Shown here piece after piece: positions 1 to 4,213 of a DNA stretch of 5,057 bases; position 1 is the first letter of the stretch, and every line of letters starts with the position of its first letter. The stretch spans positions 1-5,057 of the forward strand of contig PLYG01000393.1 in NCBI GenBank assembly GCA_003153335.1, read 5' to 3'. The position numbers and the translations under genes are program-made. Origin of the DNA: Betaproteobacteria bacterium (GTDB lineage: Bacteria; Pseudomonadota; Gammaproteobacteria; Burkholderiales; Casimicrobiaceae). The notes under the pieces were generated by a model. The model searched no databases. It worked only from the letters and a program-made list of their open reading frames with translations, and had not been told where the DNA came from.

Positions 1-62
1 TCGATCCACGCGGCGGCTACCGGCTTGCCATCTGCACCCCTGATTCGAGCCAATTGCATCAT
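1..62 (-). CDS. FAH-family hydrolase, N-terminal part (gene continues from 5030 in the closed unit)
   Basis: This is the 5' end of the gene whose body lies at 4214-5057. The start codon is ATG at 62-60, followed at once by a second ATG at 59-57. A strong ribosome-binding site, AAAGGAG at 77-71, sits 8 nt upstream of the first ATG. The translated start is MMQLARIRGADGKPVAAAW. It runs off the left edge after 20 codons plus two bases, and bases 1-27 are identical to 5031-5057, so reading resumes at 5030 in the same frame and gives a 292-residue protein, a normal length for a bacterial FAH-family enzyme. The gene follows the IclR gene with a 25-nt gap, which suggests co-transcription. The start, the site and the frame are seen directly; the joining assumes both edges belong to one gene. 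Confidence 0.85.
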   Translation of the reverse strand, partial: MMQLARIRGADGKPVAAAWI

Positions 63-70
63 GTCTGTCT

Positions 71-77
71 CTCCTTT
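71..77 (-). promoter_or_regulatory. Ribosome-binding site of the FAH-family gene
   Basis: AAAGGAG on the minus strand lies 8 nt before the ATG at 62-60 and 11 nt before the second ATG at 59-57. It favours the first ATG. It also shows that the true start of the hydrolase is at the left edge of the window, not at the internal GTG near 5023. Confidence 0.8.
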
Positions 78-87
78 GAAGTTCGGG

Positions 88-882
88 TCAAACGGCCGCG
101 CTGGACCGCATTGGCGAATGCAACGCGCGAGTAATGTGAGCTGCCTGTGTGCGGACGATTCGGATCAGGTCTTCTCGGACCTGGGAGTAGCGTGAGCTCG
201 GTGCACCTAGATTGAGCCCAGCGATCACATCCCCGTCGGGACCGAAAACCGGAGCCGAAACGCCAGATGCTCCCTCGACGTTAGCGTCTTGCACTTCCAC
301 ATAGCCAGCTTTGCGGCCTGCCCGCAGGATCTGCCGGATCTTTTGTGGATCGGTCACCGCGTGCGGCGTAACGGCTACGAGAAGCGAGGGCTTCAACCAA
401 CGCTCAGCTTTCTTCTCAGGCATGTGGGCCAGCATGACAAGGCCAATGGACGTGCAGTGCGCGTGTCGGAGATGCTCGAGTGATGCGTCATATCGCACCT
501 CTCTTGGACTGACGGCCTTTGCCAGGAATTGAACGCGGCCGCCGCCGGTCATCATGCCGATGAACGCAGACTCTCCACTGCTCTCAGCCATGCCCTGCAT
601 CACGGGTCGGGCAATACCGAGCAGTCGCGTGCGGACGCCACCCACCCAACCTACTTTCAACTCTGCCGGTAAGGCATAGCCAGCGTCACTTCGAACCAGG
701 TAGCCGCGGCCGGCCAGAGTCAATAACAGAGCCTGAGCACTGCTCTTTGGCAACTCAAGGCGCTTGGCGACCTCGGAGACGCCGAGCGGTTCCGAGGCGA
801 CGGCGAAGAACTCCAACAGATCGAGCACTCGAATCGCGGACTTGACTGGGGCGTTCACACGTGTGAACGAGTGAGTGTACAT
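88..882 (-). CDS. IclR-family transcriptional regulator
   Basis: This encodes a 264-residue cytoplasmic DNA-binding regulator. The N-terminal winged helix-turn-helix is clear at about residues 13-75: VKSAIRVLDLLEFFA, then LGVSEVAKRLELPKSSAQALLLTLAGRGYLV. The C-terminal ligand-binding domain runs from about 78 to 255, with the family hallmark GVSAPVFGPDGDVIAGL near 207-223. IclR proteins bind small metabolites and usually control adjacent catabolic genes and themselves. I chose ATG at 882 because family similarity begins just after it; the frame is open upstream to 987, but that extra stretch is arginine- and cysteine-rich with no family resemblance and overlaps the likely promoter. A GTG at 858 is the main alternative start. 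The gene heads the operon and ends 25 nt before the FAH start. The effector is not predictable. Confidence 0.93.
   Translation of the reverse strand: MYTHSFTRVNAPVKSAIRVLDLLEFFAVASEPLGVSEVAKRLELPKSSAQALLLTLAGRGYLVRSDAGYALPAELKVGWVGGVRTRLLGIARPVMQGMAESSGESAFIGMMTGGGRVQFLAKAVSPREVRYDASLEHLRHAHCTSIGLVMLAHMPEKKAERWLKPSLLVAVTPHAVTDPQKIRQILRAGRKAGYVEVQDANVEGASGVSAPVFGPDGDVIAGLNLGAPSSRYSQVREDLIRIVRTQAAHITRALHSPMRSSAAV
852..869. promoter_or_regulatory. 18-bp perfect palindrome, candidate IclR operator
   Basis: CGTTCACACGTGTGAACG is a perfect inverted repeat with no spacer. It lies inside the first codons of the regulator gene, about 14 to 31 bases downstream of the predicted transcription start, and it includes the alternative GTG start at 858. 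Dimeric IclR-family proteins commonly bind short palindromes of the GTTC...GAAC type, so this may be the autoregulatory operator for the whole operon. Binding is inferred from position and symmetry only. Confidence 0.5.
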
Positions 883-889
883 ATGAACA

Positions 890-918
890 ATCCTAGGCGT
901 GCAAAGTCTTATTGTCAA
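890..918 (-). promoter_or_regulatory. Sigma-70-like promoter of the iclR-led operon
   Basis: On the minus strand, a perfect -35 hexamer TTGACA (918-913) is followed after exactly 17 nt by TAGGAT (895-890), matching the -10 consensus at 4 of 6 positions. The predicted transcription start is near 883, one base before the ATG at 882, so the regulator mRNA would be nearly leaderless. The AGGA that could look like a ribosome-binding site for that ATG would lie inside the -10 element and would not be transcribed from this promoter. The hexamers and spacing are seen; promoter activity is inferred. Confidence 0.65.
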
Positions 919-941
919 GGTAGCGGCACAGGTAGCGGCAC
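919..941. repeat. Tandem pair of 11-bp repeats next to the -35 element
   Basis: GGTAGCGGCAC occurs at 919-929 and again at 931-941, a period of 12 bp separated by one base. On the minus strand the pair abuts the TTGACA of the operon promoter on its upstream side. This is a usual place for activator binding, but a simple slippage duplication is equally possible. Confidence 0.6.
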
Positions 942-1043
942 TATGATGTCGGGAGCAAATAGGTTGTCCGGTTCTTAGGGAAACCAAAGGGCACTGCCTC
1001 TGGTCATCGAGCAGTTGTCCCTACGGCGCGTTGGCGATCCTGG

Positions 1044-1280
1044 TCAGGCAGTTGGCACGGGCGCAGCCGGCCGATCAACGAGCGTGACATCGCATTCCGC
1101 ATCAAGCGCCGCCCGTTTTCGTGATACCTGCAGTGGCGATGCCGGGATGCGCGCAGCATTCTGGGCGATGGCCCACTTCTGCTCGTAGCTGAGAGTCGGC
1201 CATGCGGCACGCACTCCCGCACTCCGGCCGAGATATGCATCTGCCAGTCCGTGGTATCCGTGTCCGAAATGATAGCGATT
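1044..1280 (-). other. Unassigned 78-codon open stretch, possible gene remnant
   Basis: The minus-strand frame is open from just after a TGA at 1283-1281 to a TGA at 1046-1044. It has no ATG start and no evident ribosome-binding site. The predicted peptide looks more protein-like than the overlapping frames, with segments such as LSYEQKWAIAQNAARIP and RKRAALDAECDV, and may be the C-terminal remnant of a gene cut by the neighbouring rearrangements. I do not recognise the family. It sits between the broken IS91-type transposase and the iclR promoter, a region where nothing else is intact. The open frame is seen; that it was ever coding is a weak inference. Confidence 0.25.
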
Positions 1281-1402
1281 TCAAGCACGCTTCGCGAACT
1301 ATCGGCGGGTGCCGCACCCGTGTCAACCGCGCGTCTGCATGATCGAACGCCCGAAAATCCCGCTCTTGGGCGGCGCCCCGGGCGGCCGTAACCAGCCTTG
1401 CT

Positions 1403-1668
1403 CGCCGCATCGTCGTGCAGGAAATAGCGCAGCCGCTTGGGTACGGACAACACCACCGCTTTGCGTGCTTGGGATTCCGCTTCGCGGCAAGCAACTGCCG
1501 CAGCGGCAACGGCGGCAGCACGTGATCGCGTAGATGCGCCGCGGTCGCCACCATGCGCCGGGCGTTGCACGACGGGCATACCGCCCGGCCTTGGCCGGAG
1601 CAAGCCACCAAGAAGTCGCGCCCGCACTCGTTGCAGAAGGCCCTGGCAAAGCCATTGGCAAGGATTGT
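1403..1668 (-). pseudogene. IS91-family transposase remnant (N-terminal zinc-binding region, frameshifted)
   Basis: From 1668 the minus strand reads TILANGFARAFCNECG and continues with a CxxC...CxxC zinc-binding pattern (CNEC, then CPSC) and NARRMVATAAHL, which is characteristic of the N-terminal domain of IS91-family rolling-circle transposases. At about 1494 the similarity jumps: some 38 nt (about 1494-1457) appear to be inserted, and it then resumes in a different frame at 1456 as VVLSVPKRLRYFLHDDAA. The family normally joins these as RQWVLSVPKRLRYF. Resemblance stops near 1403, and the catalytic tyrosine and histidine motifs are absent. A TGA at 1671-1669 closes the frame upstream. It is a dead fragment. 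The zinc motif and frame jump are seen; the family assignment comes from recalled family sequence. Confidence 0.75.
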
Positions 1669-1788
1669 TCAGCGACAATTACATTTGCCGGCGCGCGGCA
1701 CTCCTCGCCGCGCAGGCGTGTTCACCGAGTGCTGCGCACCCTTGAAAATCACCAGTAGCCACGCGCGCAGCCGCCATCGGCTGCGTTA
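1669..1788. other. Spacer between the Bug remnant and the IS91-type remnant, no recognisable gene
   Basis: These 120 bases separate the stop of the Bug fragment from the IS91-type fragment. The frame of the transposase is closed here by a TGA at 1671-1669, and I see no conserved protein, RNA or clear terminator. They may hold decayed transposase N-terminal sequence. Confidence 0.3.
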
Positions 1789-1990
1789 CTAGCCGAGACG
1801 GGCGCCGGACTCCTTTACAGCCTGTTTCCAGTGCTCGATCTCACTGCGAATGGCGGCCGCGAATTCCGCTGGTGACGAGGCCATCACATCCATCGACTGG
1901 CGGTCGAGCTGCTCGCGGATTTCCGGATCGGCAAGCACTTTGACGATGTCGGCGTGCAGGGCCTTCAGCGTTTCGGGCGGCAGGCCCGCG
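1789..1990 (-). pseudogene. C-terminal fragment of a second Bug/TctC solute-binding protein
   Basis: The minus strand encodes about 67 residues ending at TAG (1791-1789). They match the last quarter of Bug-family proteins: AGLPPETLKALHADIVKVL, then ADPEIREQL, then SSPAEFAAAIRSEIEHWKQAVKESGA. A full protein has about 320 residues, so roughly 250 N-terminal residues, including the signal peptide and ligand loop, are missing. The frame continues to a potential start near 2007, but resemblance stops about 1990, some ten bases before the repeat that begins at 2000. It is clearly a different paralogue from the intact Bug protein at 3230-4210, since the C-termini share only general family features. 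It is presumably non-functional. The lost 5' part is not found elsewhere in the window. Confidence 0.82.
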
Positions 1991-2058
1991 CGCGCGACTG
2001 GCGTCAACTAATGCGACCGCTTGAACTTGTTCGCGCCCGCCGTGGACAAGCCACCTGC

Positions 2059-2077
2059 CCACAGGACGAGCCTGTGG
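2059..2077. repeat. Hairpin with 7-bp stem
   Basis: CCACAGG at 2059-2065 and CCTGTGG at 2071-2077 form a perfect 7-bp stem around a 5-nt loop, ACGAG. GTGGACA also occurs as a direct repeat at 2042-2048 and 2074-2080. There is no following T-run, so it is not a convincing terminator. It lies inside the putative element at 2000-2270. Confidence 0.5.
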
Positions 2078-2227
2078 ACAGCCCCTGGCGGGGTTCGTGG
2101 CTTGACCACCGCTCCCCGGCAGATGCCTACGGCCTGACGCGCTTCGCTTGCCAAACAACCATTGAAAAGGAATCAAGGAAACAACAGGCAAAACACTCTG
2201 ACCATCAATAAATCTCCCCGCCTCCAC

Positions 2228-2270
2228 CGGCCAGGATAGTTGACGCCGGGCGGCCAGGATAGTTGACGCC
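2228..2270. repeat. Two perfect 20-bp direct repeats, period 23
   Basis: CGGCCAGGATAGTTGACGCC occurs at 2228-2247 and again at 2251-2270, separated by three bases. An inverted copy of the last 11 bases is at 2000-2010. These look like multiple transposase-binding sites at an insertion-sequence end. Iterons are a less likely reading. Confidence 0.85.
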
Positions 2271-2419
2271 GTCCAGACCCGCCAATACCGGCCGCGAGGG
2301 CTATCTCGACTCAGCTCACCCGCCCCGCCGGCTGCTGGGCTATCCCGCCGGCGCCGCCAAGCCCGATACCGGGCCAACCAGCGCCAAACCGTAAGCCGCG
2401 CGGACCGCGAACCGCGTTG
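2271..2419. other. Non-coding stretch downstream of the VOC gene
   Basis: About 150 bases after the operon's last stop codon hold no protein I recognise. A small inverted repeat, GCCCGATACCGGGC (2361-2374, 5-bp stem and 4-nt loop), could form in the transcript but lacks a U-tract. If transcription ends here, it is not by an obvious intrinsic terminator. Confidence 0.35.
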
Positions 2420-3217
2420 TCAGACGACCGTGATCTTCGCTCCAGAGAAGAGCGCGGGATCGAGGAAAGATCCATCATCAGGACCGAGCGGACCGTCGTT
2501 GGACCGCAGCGACACTTGATAGGGTCCCTGGCCATGCCGCGCGAGGTGATCTCGCTCCTCGCCTGACCTCGGCTCTCGCACCTGGATCCAAGCCCCTTTG
2601 ATGAAAAAGAGGCGGCGCATGCGCCCCTCCGGATCCACCGTGGATTGCGGTTCGGTTCCTAAAATCGCTTCGCATGCCTTCGATGAGGTATCGACGTCCC
2701 GCACCAATAACGTTATGCCCGCAACACCTTGCGAGCCGTTTTCGTGCCGGATCTGATCCGCCGCGTGCGGAACGCGGACGGCGCGCGGCGTCGTGTCCTC
2801 GATCATGAACGGCCAGCCGTTCTGCCCCGTCAGACCCGGTGGAGTGCTCAACAACCACTCGATGCGGATGCCGTCCAGAGTGGCGCGTGCCATCGCGAAA
2901 GGCTTTGAATACTCGATTCCCGCCTCGTGGATTCTGGCGACCTCAGTGTTCAGATCGGCACCGAGGAGGCAGAAGTCCACCAGACCGCCGCCATTGCGGA
3001 TGCGACCAAACCAGCGGTGCTCCGCGGTCCGCCCTTGTGGCGTCGGCGCAATGAGCTCCATGTAGCTGCCGTCTGCAAAACCGATCAGCGCATTGTGTGT
3101 GTTGCCGCTCCCATGAACACCGCCTGGAACGACCGTAAAGCCCGCGACTCTGGCGTTGACGATCGCCCCGTCCAAGTTGTTGGAAGCGATGACGACGTGA
3201 TCGATCGAGAAGGACAT
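2420..3217 (-). CDS. VOC-superfamily glyoxalase-like domain protein
   Basis: This is a 265-residue soluble protein with the vicinal-oxygen-chelate fold of the glyoxalase-like (Glyoxalase_3) type. The N-terminal module begins IDHVVIASNNLDGAI (5-19), then THNALIGFADGSYMELIAP (40-58). Candidate metal or active-site residues are H7, H41 and E54. A central WPFMIEDTTPR (135-145) is typical of the group, and a second module starts GVAGITLLVRDVD (165-177). The C-terminal LDPALFSGAKI is also typical. The length is normal. VOC proteins include dioxygenases, isomerases and lyases; the specific reaction is unknown. The start is ATG at 3217, 12 nt after the Bug stop. The 12-nt gap shows no ribosome-binding site, so translation may depend on coupling with the upstream gene. 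It is the last intact gene of the operon. Confidence 0.9.
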   Translation of the reverse strand: MSFSIDHVVIASNNLDGAIVNARVAGFTVVPGGVHGSGNTHNALIGFADGSYMELIAPTPQGRTAEHRWFGRIRNGGGLVDFCLLGADLNTEVARIHEAGIEYSKPFAMARATLDGIRIEWLLSTPPGLTGQNGWPFMIEDTTPRAVRVPHAADQIRHENGSQGVAGITLLVRDVDTSSKACEAILGTEPQSTVDPEGRMRRLFFIKGAWIQVREPRSGEERDHLARHGQGPYQVSLRSNDGPLGPDDGSFLDPALFSGAKITVV

Positions 3218-3229
3218 GCTGGATGGCGC

Positions 3230-4210
3230 TTATTGCGGCTGGATGTTGAACTGCTTCGCCAGGGCGGTGAATCGCTCGATGTCTTTCTGGATCGTGGCCG
3301 CGAACTGGCCCGCTGTGCTCCCAACAGGCTCCAGGCTTCGCGAGGCAAACGCCTTCTTACCTTCGGGGCTGTTCACGTACTTAGCTGTCGCCGCCTGAAT
3401 GCGCTCGACGATCGCCGCGGGCGTGCCTGCCGGTGCCACGATGCCATACCAGAACTCGGAATCGAAGCCTTGCAGCCCGACGGCCTTGCCTGCTTCGGAG
3501 AAGAGAGGCACACCCGGCATCGAGGGAGTGGGACTCGTGACGGCGAACGCCTTCATCTTTCCTGCAGCGACGAGCGGCGTTGAAGCTCCGGGATTGTCAA
3601 GGAACAACTGTACCTGATTCCTCATCAGGTCAGGGTAGAACTGAGACGACCCTTTGTAAGAAACGTCCACGATCTCCGTACCACTCAGCGCCTTCATCTG
3701 CATGGTGAGCAGGTACCCAAGCGTCGACGTGCCGACATTCGCGAAATTGAGCTTGCCCGGATTTGCCTTCGCATGGGCGATCAACTCGGCCAAGTTCGAG
3801 GCGGGCAGTGTGGGACTACCGATCAGCACATACGAGGTTGAAGCGATCTGCGTCACCGGTGCGAAGTTCTTGAGGGCGTGGTAGGGGACATTATTTTGAA
3901 GAACCATCGCGGCTGGATGGGTGCTCGATGTGGCAAGACCGATCGTGTAGCCGTCCGATGCTGCTGTCGCCACAGCATTCGCGCCAATGGTGCCGCCTGC
4001 GCCAGCCTTGTTCTCCACGACCACAGGCTGCCCGAGCTCGGTCGAAAGGCCCTGCGCGAGGGCTCGCGCGACTCCATCAGTACCGCCACCCGGCGGGAAT
4101 GGAACGATAAGTTTGATGGGCTGGCTCGGCCAGGTTTGGGCGAGTGCCGTGCCGGAGGCGAAGCCCAATGCCACGGCGATGATTGCGACGAAACGGGCGG
4201 GACAAACCAT
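3230..4210 (-). CDS. Bug/TctC-family tripartite tricarboxylate transporter substrate-binding protein
   Basis: This encodes a 326-residue periplasmic solute-binding protein. Residues 1-24 form a signal peptide: positive R6, a hydrophobic core, and an ALA cleavage site before Q25. The mature start QTWPSQPIKLIVPFPPGGGTD carries the family's ligand-loop motif PFPPGGGTD (37-45). Also typical are VVVENKAGAGGTIGA (63-77), ASDGYTIGL (84-92), LNFANVGTSTLG (154-165) and a C-terminal GIVAPAGTPAAIVE (256-269). Bug proteins bind carboxylates or related polar solutes, sometimes feeding TctAB-type permeases; neither permease subunit is in this window, so it is an orphan as seen. Its ribosome-binding site AAGGAG (4222-4217) overlaps the last codons of the FAH gene and lies 6 nt before the ATG. 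The gene ends 12 nt before the VOC gene. The ligand is presumably the pathway's acid, by context only. Confidence 0.95.
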   Translation of the reverse strand: MVCPARFVAIIAVALGFASGTALAQTWPSQPIKLIVPFPPGGGTDGVARALAQGLSTELGQPVVVENKAGAGGTIGANAVATAASDGYTIGLATSSTHPAAMVLQNNVPYHALKNFAPVTQIASTSYVLIGSPTLPASNLAELIAHAKANPGKLNFANVGTSTLGYLLTMQMKALSGTEIVDVSYKGSSQFYPDLMRNQVQLFLDNPGASTPLVAAGKMKAFAVTSPTPSMPGVPLFSEAGKAVGLQGFDSEFWYGIVAPAGTPAAIVERIQAATAKYVNSPEGKKAFASRSLEPVGSTAGQFAATIQKDIERFTALAKQFNIQPQ

Positions 4211-4213
4211 GGC

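Larger units (their letters stand above)
2000..2270. mobile_element. Probable insertion-sequence remnant bounded by inverted repeats
   Basis: The left boundary at 2000 begins GGCGTCAACTA, and the right boundary ends with its reverse complement TAGTTGACGCC at 2260-2270. Extending inward, the two ends match at about 16 of 21 positions. The right end carries a second complete copy 23 bp further in. Repeated terminal motifs of this kind occur in IS21-family elements, but I cannot name the family with confidence. The 271-bp interior encodes no recognisable transposase. It contains a small hairpin (2059-2077) and a patch of about 64% A+T at 2161-2210, out of character with the GC-rich surroundings. 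No clear target-site duplication flanks it. The left end lies where the second Bug gene is cut, so insertion or later deletion here probably destroyed that gene. Confidence 0.45.

Noticed and set aside
1..62. Two separate FAH-type genes, one at each edge of the window.
   Set aside because: The edges share 27 identical bases, are in the same frame, and contain complementary rather than overlapping parts of the protein. One gene split by the window cut is far simpler.
883..987. An upstream extension of the iclR gene to a start at 987.
   Set aside because: The extra 35 residues do not resemble the family, and the stretch contains the TTGACA/TAGGAT promoter and the tandem repeats. The start at 882 gives a normal 264-residue regulator.
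1044..1280. Possible relation of the NAAR...RAALDAE segment to CaiB/BaiF CoA-transferases.
   Set aside because: The similarity is limited to a few residues with wrong spacing and lacks the other conserved motifs, so it is not enough for an assignment.
1004..1678. A 224-codon minus-strand frame as an intact gene.
   Set aside because: Only the short VVLSVPKRLRYFLHDDAA part matches IS91-type transposases. The zinc-finger part lies in another frame, so this open frame crosses a frameshift and unrelated sequence.
2361..2374. GCCCGATACCGGGC as a rho-independent terminator after the VOC gene.
   Set aside because: The stem is only 5 bp and no U-tract follows, so it is not convincing as an intrinsic terminator.
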